Under the pieces are notes generated by a model that made no database searches, was not told the origin of the DNA, and was given only the letters and a program-made list of their open reading frames with translations. DNA of 64,000 bases from Diphasiastrum complanatum (Eukaryota; Streptophyta; Lycopodiopsida; Lycopodiales; Lycopodiaceae): contig CM055113.1 of assembly GCA_029204225.1 (NCBI GenBank), forward strand, positions 21,959,605 through 22,023,604, given 5' to 3'. Within the stretch, counting starts at the first letter, position 1; every line of letters starts with the position of its first letter. The position numbers and the translations under genes were made by a program. Of this stretch, positions 1 to 13,000 are shown piece by piece.

Positions 1-444
1 CTCCATGGCTCCATGCAAATGGGGGGGAGGTCACACCCCCCGCTCTCCACCCCACCTTACTACCCCATAGCGTTGCTCCTTCCATCGCTGTTGCTACTGC
101 AGCCGGCATCGCTGATGTCTCTGTTGCTACGGACATGACTGCTACTACGGACCTAGTTTTCAATGCTGCTAGTGCGCATATTGATGACACCATCACTGCC
201 ATCGCTGTTGTTGAAAAACCTATTGCTAACGTGGACTCCATCGAGGCTGCTACTGCAAATACGGTCGCCATTATGGGCATTGTTGTTGTTAGGAAAGACA
301 GTACCTGTGATACTGCCATGCCACCTGCTACTGCCACTACCACGTTGCGTACTGTTGCTGAAAAACCCCCCGATCGGACCATCACATACGGCAAACATCC
401 CGTATACTCCTTCCAAATCAATAGAACTATTCTCATCTTGGCAA

Positions 445-1045
445 ATGGATCAGTTTAAAGAATATTTCCAAAGCCTGAAGCAAGAAGTTTCCCAGTTGAA
501 GGGAATGGTTACCTTTTTGATCAATGAGAAGAACTTATAAACGTTCAAAGTCACATCACTCGAGCAGTCAAAGATGAAGACATTGGATGAGCTGAAGCTA
601 CTTCGGGAAGAAAATGGTATATTCGAAATAGGATTTCACAACATATAAAGAAGATACTCAGAGTAATGGTGAGCCATTAGAAACAGTGATGAAGATCTAG
701 GCACTGGAACAAGTACTGGTCCAGCACTAGGAAACAACGAGAACTTGGGCGTCTCTTTTCAAAGATACGAATAGTAAGCCACATATGTCTACTTTTATTT
801 CAGCCACCCTTTCCGAAGATAAACTAAGGGATCAAAAAGCCCTCAATGTGAGAGTAAGGGGTATTGTAGACACGCAAGATGCCATTCAAGAGGTGACTAG
901 ATTTCTGGAAACCACCTTAGGACACACTAAACAAGGAATGGAGAGAGCTTGGAGAACCAAAAGGGATAATGCTACATTAATTATTCGCTTTACATCTCTT
1001 AAAGAAAGACGGTCAATTACATTCCTGCTCATCAAGTTTCATTAA
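445..1045 (+). pseudogene. LINE ORF1-like remnant
   Basis: An early segment (Q-F-K-E-Y-F-Q-S-L-K-Q-E-V) looks like a short coiled coil. The later frame 785-1045 holds L-N-V-R-V-R-G-I and ends in L-I-I-R-F-T-S-L-K-E-R-R, which resembles the nucleic-acid-binding part of LINE ORF1 proteins. A related but more damaged version occurs around 16200-16370. Assignment to ORF1 is by pattern only. Confidence 0.4.
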
Positions 1046-1179
1046 CCTCCCTTCTACAACATTTCCCACACAACTCCACCATTGAACAATCTAATTTCCT
1101 CACCAATGCCCTACACGCTGCAGCTTCTCTTACTTTTCCATCCACAAAAACTAGAACAAAAGCTCACACCTTCAAACGT

Positions 1180-1860
1180 CCAAGTCAGCCTTGGTATGAT
1201 GATGAATGCCGCCAACTTCATAGTAATCTTAAACATGCTTATGCCCACTCACTCCCATCTATACGTGATATAAATCGTACACATCGAAAAACACTTCACC
1301 ATAAAAAGAAGGCCTACGATATAAAAGAAGGGAGAAGGCTTATTAACCTTCTCTTCAGTTCTTCTTCGGGGGCCTTCTGGCGTGAATTCATTCCTCTAGC
1401 TCCTTCTCCCACCTTGACAGACTTATATACATGGGCAGATTAGCCAAATCTCTATATACAGTTCTCTCATCATCATCTCACCCCGTCCTTCGTCCTTCAA
1501 CCTATTTACTCCCAACATGATATTTGAATCCATTAAATACCTTAATAGTTGTCGTGCCTATTATATTGAAGACTCAGAAGCAGAACTTCTTATCCACGCG
1601 AAAGATATACTCTCTTCCATCCTTTCTGATCCTTTTAATCAAGCTGTGATTCAGGGCTTCCCCACGTGGCTCTTGGTGTACCAATGTCATACATCCCATT
1701 CACAAGGGAGGTGATCTCATCAGGCTAGAAAACTACCACACTATTATGGTTGGACATATTATGGCAAAGGTTTATGGATTTGTTCTTTAGAGGACAATCA
1801 GTAGTGAAGCCGAGCTCAGATGCCTACATGTTTTGGGGCAGGCAGGTTTTCGACTTCATT
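1180..1860 (+). pseudogene. LINE ORF2 endonuclease-RT linker and reverse-transcriptase remnant
   Basis: The frame around 1190 reads P-W-Y-D-D-E-C, a hallmark of the region between LINE endonuclease and reverse transcriptase. From 1517 it reads S-I-K-Y-L-N-S-C-R-A-Y-Y-I-E-D and A-E-L-L-I-H-A, then F-P-T-W and, in shifted frames, the N-Y-H-T-I and Q-A-G-F-R blocks. These are reverse-transcriptase blocks in the right order. The central catalytic part (YADD) is missing, so the copy is internally deleted. Confidence 0.6.
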
Positions 1861-2059
1861 ACTCCACCTCAGATCATATATTCCCCTTGAGGTCTATTAT
1901 CGAGGAGGCTATGTCCAGATGGGAGCAGGTATACTGTTGTTTTGTGGATGTACGGGTTGTCCTATCCTCCCTAGGTATTTGAACAGGGGTTTGTTACACT
2001 GTTTGAGATTTATACTGGGACAGTTTAGAGTCTCATCTTATTAGTTACACATTGAGACG

Positions 2060-2560
2060 GGTCGCTTTCATGGCACACCTAGGGAGGCTAGAGTATGTTA
2101 GATCTGTTCAGTTGCAGAGGTTGAGGATGAGGATCATTTCATTGTCAGATGCCGAGCTTATTATGAGATTAGAGGACAATACCATTGTTTATACCGGGAC
2201 TCCTCCAAATCACTCCAGGCCTTGATCACATATGAGGATCCTCACTGTGTAGCTCTGATGATACGTGAGATGATGCTTTTGAGACGAGACCTAGTCAGTG
2301 TCCAAATCAGTTTGGATCCCCAGACCAGTATCACAAATTTCTTTTCCAGATGTAGACAGAGGCTCACAGATGACACAGAGGACAGATCAGAGGATGAGAT
2401 AGATATTCCAATCAGACATTGTGCCAGACGTCAGACCGAGTCATCCCTCCAGCAGGACGAGGCAGGCCAGGCGACATTATTTTGCTTTGACTGCACTGAT
2501 CCAACTTTATCTGATGTACTCGTTTGTCTTATATGCCTTTTGGCATGGAAAAGACGTTAA
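2060..2560 (+). pseudogene. LINE ORF2 C-terminal Cys/His region remnant
   Basis: The frame around 2097 reads C-stop-I-C-S, then H-F-I-V-R-C and Y-Y-E-I-R-G-Q-Y. This is the CX2C..HX4C pattern found at the end of L1-type ORF2 proteins. The stop is TAG where the sister copy at 2766 has a Gln codon. The following frame (2222-2560) is the terminal part. Confidence 0.55.
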
Positions 2561-2566
2561 TAGAGC

Positions 2567-2598
2567 TTTCTTTCTTTCTTTCTTTCTCTCTCTCTCTC
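2567..2598 (+). repeat. (CTTT)n/(CT)n tail of LINE copy 1
   Basis: A run of CTTT units passes into CT units directly after ..GACGTTAATAGAG. The same terminal sequence and CTTT tract recur, inverted, at 36003-36078. Confidence 0.8.
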
Positions 2599-3250
2599 GA
2601 CGACATTTCTTGAGATTGATTCCCATGAAGCATTGTTCTACCACAGTAACTACATCTTGGATAGTCACATGCTCTTTGCTTCACACAGGACAGTCCAGCG
2701 TATCCTCACACTAGCTATAGATAGAGGTTGGTTGCTTCCAGGGTGTCCTCGGGAGAACCAGATCTGCCAATTGTGCTCTATCGGAGACGTAGAGTTGGAG
2801 GAGCATTTCCTCTTCAAGTGCCAAATATACTATGAGATTGTAGGGCAATACTATCGCTTGTTTCGAGATCACCCGGTTACACTCAATTCTGTCATGAAAT
2901 ACGAGGATTGGTGATACATTGCTTTGATTCTACGAGAGACGATAAGGAGAGAGCCCTCCATGGATACCACCGCTCATTATAGACAACAACATATTACCAT
3001 TTCCTTTTCTAGGAGATGGATGACTTAGAGCACAAATACAGTCTAAGTAAGAAAGCGAAATATCTCTCTCTTTCGGACACCAGACTCAAAGACAACTTTG
3101 GCAACTACCAGACGAGCCATCTCTAGTGTTACTCTATTACGTCCCATAGGAGATCACAACAATCATCCACACATGCTACAGCTCCAGGATCCATCAAGAC
3201 TTTCTTCATATCACTTCAGCAGGATACAGTGATCACATTGTTTGATTGAG
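2599..3250 (+). mobile_element. 5'-truncated second LINE fragment, tandem to copy 1
   Basis: Immediately after the CTTT tail a second 3'-terminal LINE piece starts. The frame 2633-2914 carries Q-I-C-Q-L-C-S-I-G-D-V-E and H-F-L-F-K-C-Q-I-Y-Y-E-I, the intact CX2C..HX4C block that is damaged in copy 1. No upstream reverse-transcriptase part is present. The right limit is uncertain. Confidence 0.6.
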
Positions 3251-4013
3251 AATTTCAGTTTTTCTCATAGGTGCATAGTCAAACACACAGGGCTCCCAAT
3301 GGTATCTAGAGCCTTTACTACATAGCTATTTGTCCCAAACATTAGACACTTTGTTATCTATGGAGTAATATTACCAAAGTTTGCACATTTGTTTTGTATC
3401 CCAAGGATGACTTTTGTATACAGTAGTTTCTGCCACCTAGTCCACTTGAACAGCACACTTCATTCACTTCAACAGATCTCCATTTGTATAAGGATCTGTT
3501 GGGTTTCCTCAAATATTGGCACCCCTCATCACCAAATTTTGCCTACTTTGCATTCATGGACTTTGGCAATATCTTTCATTCTAAGATGTCTAGTGGTAAC
3601 ATGTTCTACTTGAGCTTCAATTGATAGTTTTGCACTATCACCCATTGTCTTTTTTTCTTCTGGGCACTTTTTATAGTTGGCGTAGAGTGTTTTTGGACCG
3701 TTTTTTTTTTGGTGTCAGTGCAGCGATCAATTTCTGCTGATTGCAACTGACCCCTGGTCTATTGTTTTTCCTAAGATATTGATTACAGAAGTCCCTTACC
3801 TGAAACTTCCTAAGAAGTTGTCGTCACTGGCTCATGATCTTCAAGCTTCATTCTCTAAAGGTTGATTGGCATGGTCCCATTTTTTCCAAGCTTACTTCAG
3901 GGCATTTTTATTGTTGGTTTAGTCATTAAATCTCTGTGGTTAAGCGAATTATTGATTGGCTACAGAGGTAAATATGAATTAGATCTTATTAATTCATTGT
4001 TGTGATTTGTCAG
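3251..4013. other. Intron sequence without recognised features
   Basis: I looked here for the exon preceding 4014 (expected to encode the family's A-L-R-x-I-R-x-V-S segment) and did not find it. Only AT-rich intron sequence is seen. Confidence 0.4.
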
Positions 4014-4057
4014 GTTTTCCTTCATTTGCATGAGCTCGACCTCTCATTTCACTTAAG
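4014..4057 (+). CDS. ATM3: ABC transporter exon a
   Basis: The exon follows TTTGTCAG and is closed by GTTAGT. It reads [14 protein letters not shown] plus two bases of a serine codon. This is the conserved coupling-helix region of Atm1-type transporters just before S-R-Q-T-G. It starts in phase 0, so at least one further exon precedes it. None was recognised in 1-4013. Confidence 0.88.
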
Positions 4058-7000
4058 GTTAGTAATGCACATGTCTGTCTCCTTGGATCTTGTCACATCA
4101 AAAATTATATGAATCAGGATAAAGGCAGAAATATAATTAGTTGGGGCAGTGCATAATGTAAGGTATAAATATATGAGATTTTGCAATTATTATATTCCAT
4201 TCTAATTTCACTTCTATCATATAGGTAATTCACAAATCACTTTCTATATACTGTCTTGTATCAAATTGCAGTCGACAAACAGGAGCACTTAATCGTACAA
4301 TTGATCGTGGGACTCGAGCAATAAACTTCATTCTTACTTCCATGGTATTCAATGTGGTACCCACATTTTTGGAGGTATGTGTTTACGATAATATGAAATG
4401 GGCAAACATTTAGTTTGTGACAAACAATCATCTTGTCAATCTCATTATTATAAAACTTAACTTACACACAAAAGCATATTGCAAGCATCTGTAGAGGAAG
4501 GATGTACTCAAAGCAATAAGAAAAATAGTTAGGGCTTTGATTGAAAGGTTTATGTTCTACGGTAGGATTTTTATGATTATCTTCTGCACTTAATGTCTGG
4601 AATGTTTTGAAGTTTAAGAACCTTTGTGGGACTAGGAGTTCGTATTAGAGTAGCAGAGGCACAGACATGGTGAAGTTTAGAATGGCAGTGTCTCAGTCTA
4701 GTAGTGTTTCTCTCTTAAAGTTGAACTTGTTGGATGCTTGACGTGTTGTGAATTCATGACGGGATATCTCTTCTGGGATCATTTTTGGCTTAGGGTATTA
4801 CTTTAATATTGCAGTTGGTCAATGTTTTAGAGATGCTCTTTTGCAGTCCATGTTCTTGTCATGTAACATTTTTGGTGCTTCATCAATAAGTCAAAGTTTT
4901 ATTTACCTTCCTTAACTTGATTGAGAAATTGTAGGAATTCCGAAGTGGCATAGATAGTTGTGCTTCTTATTGAAGACATATATATACTTTTGTTGTAAAC
5001 TCAAGGACATGAATGGATTTTATCCTCTGGAAATCCTAGCTCTTGGGGCTTTCAGGGCTTTGAGGACTGGGGCCCTAAGGTGGTCAGGTTCTCATATCCT
5101 CTGCAGAAAAAGTACATTTCTGTGGTAAAATCATGACCGCTGAACAGTTTTACCCGTTGGAAAGTCTCAGCCCTTGGGGCTTTCTGGGCTTTGAGAACCT
5201 GGCCACAAAGTTACAGCCCTACCACAGTTATTTATCTGCGGGGAAAGCCTAATTGTAACATGTGTATGTTCAATAGGCCTTGCAAAACATCTTTCTGAGG
5301 CCCGGGTGTTGCTCTAAATTGTGCCTGCTATAGCTTTCTTTGGTTGCAGGGATACTGGCATACAAGTTTGGCATGCCGTTTGCCTGGGTGACATCAATTA
5401 CTGTGGGAGCATATATTGCATTTACATTGGTTGTGACTCAGGTTTGTTGCTTTATAGTTCAGAATGCTGTTTCCTGATGTTCTAAGGATTACTATCTGTT
5501 TAACTTTACATGCTCCAATTGGAGAGTGTTGAGCCTTAACTGTGCAAGCTCCAATTGAAAAATGTTGAGTCTCGTTCATATCTGATTCTGTTTGTATAAG
5601 GAATGAAGTATTATATCTTTTGGCTTTATTTCGATTCTTGTTAAGAGTTTTATTCAAAGTAGAATCAACTGTGGTAGCTACTTACAATCTCAATGAATGC
5701 ATGAAAAAGTGGCGTACAAAATTCAGACAAGAAATGAACAAGGCTGATAATGCTGCCAGCTCGCGAGCTATTGATTCTTTAATAAACTATGAGGTTAGTA
5801 TGACATTGAAATTTTTTTGTTCACAATTGTAGCTTCTGATTAAACGAGCATAACAACTTGTAGCGTCAGTGAAGCTACTGATTAAACTAGCACAATTGTA
5901 GCTTCTGATTAAACTAGCACAATTGTTACATGCAGACTGTTAAATACTTCAACAATGAGAAACATGAAACGGAGAAGTATGACGAAAACTTGAAGAGTAA
6001 GTGTTGTTTTGTTGTAATTATCACGTTCACCATTTTCTTATTCAAGACCTTGCTGCTGTGAGATTGGCAATGGTAGATGTAGAAATTGGCCAGGTTGCTA
6101 AGGTGTTGAGGGGCTATTATTAGGTGGGGAGTAATTACATAATGAGCATAAGGAAGGATGCAGTTACAGTATTGTGTCGTTCTCTTTCTTTTAACAGCTA
6201 ATTTTCCAGTTATAGCTCCATACTTGTGCAACTACAAATTGCCTCTTTGATCCTTCAAAGTGTTAAACAACTACCTTATCTCAAGCTTCTCACCCCAAGG
6301 TGGAAACCATTTTGCTTCATCCATAAACTTTGGGACCCTTCGCACCTAGAAAACAGCTCATGATAAACATAGAGAACATTAAAAAAATACAATATTTCGG
6401 AGAATCCTGTAAAATGTACACACACAGACTGGAGAACAGTGATCATCAATGATGGGCTTATCTAAATTGATAACAAATCTTCCTCAGGAACACCTGCACC
6501 AGCTGCTGCCGCCCTCAGGAACACCTGCACCAGCTACTGCCGCCCTCAGGAACACCTGCACCAGCTTCTGCCGCGGCCTCAGGAACACCTGCACCAGCTG
6601 CTGCCGCCTTCAGAAACACTTGCACCAGATGTAACCTTCACCAGATATGACCTGCATCTATGAACTTCAATAATTTCTTCCTTAGATCCCGATCTTAGGA
6701 ACCTTGCTCTGATACCATGATAGAATCAAAGTAATTCTCAATTCGGAGTAGACTAATCTTATTAGTACTCACTCAAAAGCACCAAACTCAAGTGGAAGAA
6801 GAAACTTTATTGAAGAAGAAGAGGAATCACAAGAAGCTATGCTTCATAAATGATGAACTGAATTAATGAAGGAGGCCACCCATCTACTCTTATAGAGACT
6901 GGCCTAGCTTTAAAGCAAAAGCTATTTGCCTACTATACCATTTGGTAAAAGCACTTATGCTAATCTAAAAAATAGCAATCTATGCTAACTTAATCATAAG

Positions 7001-10000
7001 ATAGTATTCTATACTATTCTACCAAAATTGATACTAAAAATAGAATTAGGCCTTTGAACTAGCTCGCAGGCTGGCCTCTACAATTAATTAATTAATCCAT
7101 TAATTTCTAACAATCCTGTCCACATCGTAGTAGCCTTCCTGGTGGTCCTTACACTCGTCAAGACAATCGTTGTGCAAGGTGCTGCCTAAGGTTTAAGCAC
7201 GGGTGCGTCCATGGTTAGGGTGGTCGGCAGAACAGGGGACTTGATGTGAAAAGGTGTTGGCCTCAAGGTGTAAGCACGATCAGTTCTTGTGGTTCGGGCC
7301 TGGCGCTGTCTACATGTGGGAGGACAATTGAGGCAAAGTGTTGCCTAGGTAGGTGAAATCATGGTTTGTGCCTTGTGGGGTGCGGGGTGACATATTTGAA
7401 TTGTACGGGTTAACCATTGATACAGAGATGTTGCTCGAATTCGGGTGCAAAGCATGGGTGGTTAGCCGGGATAGCTACCAATGGTTCAGCTATAAGGGCT
7501 GTCGACCAGATTTGGTGGGGTGTTACTGAGGCAATGTGTTGCTTGACGGGGAAAGCACTAATGGTTGGATGAATGTTTTCCGTGGGCTAATTCTGTGATA
7601 GATTTGTGTGGGCACGGCTAGGCAAAGGTCCTACATCTGGTCTCAAAAGGGGGATGTCACTTGAGAGGGATCCTCTGTGTTAGCTTTTGTTTGTATGTTC
7701 GTTTGTTATGTGCTTGCTTGGACACAAATACTTGGTTCCTACTTGGCTCTCAGGTGATTTGATTGTGCTTAATCAAGAAAGAGATACTTTTGTGTCGGAG
7801 CTGACTTTATAAAGAAGAAAAAGAGTTGTGGGGCCCAGCCTACCGAGGGGAAAGGTTTTCAAGAAGTAAAGCAGTCTAGTGGAAGTGCACCTCTTACAAG
7901 GATGGATGACCACCTGGATGAATTGCGAGCATTAATAGACGAAGAAGAGCAATGTCGCCAATTTTTTTCAAGCGCAATGTCGGCTATGCTTAATGAGGTA
8001 AAGAAGGACAGAAAAGCAATAAGGAAAGAATGGCAAGCCTCAGTGTGAGCCATGAATCACAGTCAATCTGACCTACCTAGAGAGATGAGAGACGGGTTCA
8101 CATTTTCTATGAAACTGTAGTATGTTCTTTGAAGTTAATGATTTCCTGAATTTTTTCTTAACGGTCAGACACGTAAGATTTTTCTGTTTTAAGTTGGATG
8201 TTTGAAAAGTATGCCATCTTTCCAATGACATAGTGCTATTGAGTATGTTGAATTATCGATTTGTATCTCCTTATCTGCAAGAGATGGTTACTTAGTGCTA
8301 AAAGATTCAATTTTAGGGAGAGCTCATTATTATTTCATTGATGGGCTATTTATGCTGTAAAATAGAATGACCTTATCTTTCAAAATCTTGTACATAGTTC
8401 ATTACCAAGAGTAGTTGAAGGTTGAGAATACTTTGTCATTTGCAGAATATGAGGAAGCAGCTTTGAAGACCCAGAGCAGTCTCTCTGCACTAAATTTTGG
8501 ACAGAATGTGATTTTCAGTGCAGCTTTGTCAACATCAATGGTCATGTGCTCTTATGGCATATTGAATGGTGCTATGACCGTTGGAGATTTGGTAAGAGCG
8601 TCGCACTAGTCGTTCCTAATCACTTTTGCAACACTTTAACTTCAATCCTCATATTTGTAGGTTTTAGAGCAGTGATTTTTCTGATTGTCTTTTTTTTTGT
8701 CACAAATGCTCAACCCTTTTGTGTCCTCTCAAGTACCACCTATGTACATATGTCTTCCACTGATCTGATAACGGATAAGCGAATGAAAGATACGATTTTC
8801 CTCCTTCTCCACCTTGGACAATGTATGGCACTATCTTCTTGGTTATGCCTGAAAATTGCCTATTTTATTTCTGGTGGTGAAAGAATAAACTGCCATAGGT
8901 CTAAAAAAACTATTTATACAGTTAGGCTCTTCATGCACCTCATTGGATTTTAGTTCTCTTTTCCACTTCTCACCGAACCATGGCTTGGGTTCTAGTCAGA
9001 ATTGAGAAGCTACAAATAGATTAAAGAAATATTTTATGGAAACAATGCTTTTCATATTTACCTTTTTCCAAGATGATATTTATGTATTTTCTTGTATTCA
9101 ATTTTTAAATATTATGTTTAATCAAGATAACTTGAAAGATCAATAACATTCGATGTTTGACAGGACACGGTAAGTTGCATGGGATTTGAGTACATGTCAA
9201 TTGTAAGACACAGTGCAAGAGAAGCGATATTCCCCTTGATCGCATAATGGAGTCGACAATGAAAATTTTATTTTCTTCATTCTCCACCATGTAGCACTGT
9301 CCTCTTTCGACATGCCCCCAATTTTCCCATCTGAACTTCTAGCTGGTGAGAGAATGGCTGGCCCATGAAAAAGTTCACACTTGATATATACAGTGCAGAT
9401 GAGTTTATCAGTAAGTTATGACTAGCTGTTTAAGCTCTGTGTTTGAGAGATCCACATATGCAAGTAAGTGTGAAGCATGGGCTTAGCATGCTGAATGGCC
9501 CTTTCCATGGCCTGCCCCATCTTTATGGGGGACAAGGCATGTCATGAACATCTTAAGGTAGGCAGTCTGATATCATCTCTAGGTGAGGTGTTGGTACTTA
9601 AGATCGGAGGACCATGGATGCATGAATGACATGAAAGTGTGGAGGAAAATAGTCCTAATTTTTGAAAGTGCTTTAAGCTCACATAATCATTTTAATGCTT
9701 CAACATGTATCGTAAGGACTCTGAAGGTGATGCTGTCCGAACCATATAGAATGAACATCGTTAAAGAAAAAGCTATTCATATAGCCTCCTTCCAACTCAT
9801 TGATATGCAAATATAAAGTGTTTAAGTTTAAGTTAGATCATAGAACCCACGGTTCCCAGAACCGTGGGGTCTGGGAACCGTGGCAGGAACCGTACCACCA
9901 TCTAAATAAATAAATAAATAAATAATTAATTAATTACTCTAATTTCCCCCCCAAAAACCCCTCTTAGCTCGTTTTGGACCCTCATTTCTCAATGCTCATT

Positions 10001-13000
10001 TTTTGTGGTAGAGGTTGGGAGAGAGGGCTGTGAAGTTTCAGAGAGAGGGCTGCTCAGATTGATGAGAGAGAAGAGGGCAGGGGGTACTATGATAGCCTAC
10101 CCCTCTCTCTCTCCCTCTCTCTCTTATCAATATGGGTAACTTTTTCAACTTTTTGGGCCATTTTTTTGCCTTCTTTTTTTGGGCTGTTTTTGGCATTTTT
10201 TAAGGATTTCTTTGGGCTGTTTTTGGGGGTCGGACAAAAAAAAAATAATTTATTACCTGCCACGGTTCCCCCCAAAAAAAAATTGTGAACTGTATGGTTC
10301 TGAGAACCGTACTGAACCGTTAACGGTTCATTAATTCTATGAGTTAGATAAGGTACCTTGAACTCACTGCTGTAGATCTATCCTTTCTCAAACGCTTGTT
10401 GTGATCAGACGTTCCCTGCTATTCTCTTGTGCACTGCTATCACTACTGGTAGCTTATCTTTTAGAAGAGCCATATGACAGTGACTTTGGGATAGGTACAA
10501 AGTGAACCCCCAATTCTTGAAGTCAACAAAGCAGCAGATTCATAGTATTGCCTACTAGGGAATGAGAGTCAGAGAGAGGCAGTTATGTGTGCAGAAGCCA
10601 TCACCTGAAGTTGAATATGGTTATTCAATGGTGTGCGAGGTATGGGAACAGAGTATAAATCGAAAGGTAAAAAAAAAATCCTCGATTATACATATGCATG
10701 CAATGCATAGTCCAGGGATGATTTACATGATTGAGATGCTGGCATCCTAGAAGGAAGTATACTACATTTTGTTGACTTCACTCGTTTTTGAGTGGCAGTA
10801 AAACAATCAAAGGAACTAGGTAATAGAATGTGTAGTATCTTGCTTGATCTTCTATCATTGAGCTCTTCACAATTTTGATCATATGCTTACCATCATTCTT
10901 GTAATTGATGCTACGTATGCTCTATTTTGCTGGCATTGAATTGCTGTATGAGGACTTTGCCTTTTGCTGACTGTATTGCACCCATCATCGAGTAGTGACT
11001 GATGTCTGTGGACTTGGGTGGGCTAACATGGCTTTAGAAAATATGGGTGTCTCAAGCGATCAGGCTCAGAAATATATGTTTTTTCTCAACCTAGTGTGCT
11101 AAGTGAAACATTGATAACATTGTACCACAATTCTTAGTCATGCAAACAAGGAAATCAGCGATGGTTGTGATGTTTCTTTTGAGGCAACTTGTCACCGGAA
11201 TTTGACCCACCTTTGAAAAAATGAATTTTGCAAGTATTTAGAGGTGGGCAAAAACCCTCTCTTAAGTTGTCTTGTGCACTTTCACAAGGAACAGAATGTC
11301 ATGGATCCAGATGAACTTTTTCTAGTCCCTACATTTCACACAAAAGTTCCTAGAAACAAAGTTTTCCATTTATTGATTGAGAGACAAGTATGAAGAGTAA
11401 TCTCCAAAGAAGAAGAGATTCATAGTTTCCACTGACCATAATGTTGATAGAATTAGATGATGCATACTTCCTCTAGCGTCACACATTTATGTACTCAATG
11501 GCGCCTAACAATGACATGCCTAAGTTGATGCATGGTGCATGCAAACCATCACGACCTGGTTGTATCCAGAGGGTGCAAGTTTAATACTCAAGCTCTCACA
11601 TTAGGTATAGCCAAGTCAAGCATGCTTTCTAGTTGAATCAACAACACAAAGCACCACAAAACTGTCAAGGCATGCCTGTTGTAGCTGCATGCTGACCTAA
11701 ACTCATAAACCAGTGCAGAAGTATTCATTTTTGTAAACATAGTGTTTTTACAATAGAAGCAAACTCCAACCATGGTAGCTCAATCTTATCACAATCACCT
11801 TGCTTAGGCAGTCTTGGTGAGCTTGTTATCGTGGGACTTTTGTGGAGTTCATTTATATCTCTAACGATTATGGTGATGCTTCATTGCTTTATCAATATAT
11901 TTCCATGCTCCTCTTGATCATATGTTGCGTATGTGATGTTATTAGACCATAGGGTTTGGGTGCTAGCTTCTACAATGTTTAGATCCTTCCTTACTGAGGG
12001 CTCTTGGATTGATTTGCTCAATTTTTGAGTTTTGGGGAAAAGAACTCAATTTTCTTCTTTTGCATTTCCTCTACATTTGTCGTATTTTGATTTTCTTTGG
12101 ATATTCGAATCTTTTTTACTTGGTAGCCTAGGATATAAAATAAGTATTTGTTTTTAATTAGCATAATGCCTAGAATTTTACATGATTTTCTATTTTTGGC
12201 CCTAATTTTTGAATTTCACTTTCCCTCCAAATCAATATGAAGGGAGGTAGGGTTTGTCCACTATAAATAGCCACTAAGGCTGGTCAATTGCTACTTTTGA
12301 TATTCATACAGTTTCTTAGTTGGAGATCTGCATGAGCTATCGGCGGCCATTGATATTCATACAGTTTCTTAGTCTTGTGCTTCTTGTAGGGGAGGTGTAC
12401 TATTTTGGAGATCCTAGTTGGAGATCTGCATGAGCTATCGGCGGCCATTGATATTCATATAGTTTCTTAGTTGGAGATCTGCATGAGCTATTGGCGGCCA
12501 TTGATATTGATATGGTTTCTTAGTTGGAGAATGCTATGTGAATGGCCTTTTACTGTTTTTTATCCATCATTGATACTCATACTTGTGAATCTGTTCATAA
12601 CAGGGTCCCCAACGTATTTCATCTTATTTGCTATGCACCCCACTCCATGCACATGATCTTCACATGCATTATGCCAACAAATTCGACACTCATCTTAATC
12701 TGTTTACTTGTTACTAGCCTCAAAGCATTTCCAGAATGGTGCTGGGCTATATATTTGACTTGAACATTGGTTATATTTTCTTATATATTCATTTGAGTTA
12801 GTACTTTCCTTGATGTGATTCTGAAAGATAGGTTCTTATTGAAGATTATGTCTTTTTGGAGTCTTAGAATACCATAAAAACGAGTTTCTTGCTTGGAAAG
12901 CATGCAAAATGGGTGGCTCTAAGGTGTTCTAAGTAGGCAATTGCTAGAAGATTTGTTCATAACATGCTTAGTAAAGCTAGTTCACACTGCATCAAAGATT

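Larger units (their letters stand above)
1..2598 (+). mobile_element. Degenerate non-LTR retrotransposon (L1-like LINE), copy 1
   Basis: The stretch contains, in order, pieces typical of a plant L1-like LINE. A coiled-coil ORF1-like segment lies around 445-540. A block with the motif N-V-R-V-R-G (785-1045) follows. The P-W-Y-D-D-E-C linker (about 1190-1210) lies between endonuclease and reverse transcriptase. Reverse-transcriptase fragments occupy about 1510-1860, and a C-terminal Cys/His block about 2095-2190. Frameshifts and stops break every frame. The 3' end is an AATAGAGC-type sequence followed by a CTTT-rich tract instead of poly(A). It sits inside an ABC transporter intron, and its left end lies outside the window. 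Confidence 0.75.

Noticed and set aside
135-540. Overlapping open frames at the left edge
   Set aside because: Composition is Thr/Ala or Leu rich from a GCT/ACT-rich region. Only the end (445-540) resembles the LINE ORF1 coiled coil; no independent gene is supported.
3889-3972. Possible exon upstream of 4014 ending ACAGAG|GTAAAT
   Set aside because: The encoded peptide does not match the conserved segment expected before V-F-L-H-L-H in ATM transporters, and the acceptor is unclear.
4648-4668. Alternative 16-nt microexon CAGAGGCACAGACATG before GTGAAG
   Set aside because: The phase fits, but it would put a His/Arg-rich polar peptide in the middle of a membrane helix; 4847-4862 gives a hydrophobic one.
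6449-6634. Frame encoding a Thr/Cys/His repeat peptide
   Set aside because: It is a translation of the 31-bp tandem repeat, with no start context, no conserved domain and a retroelement leader location.
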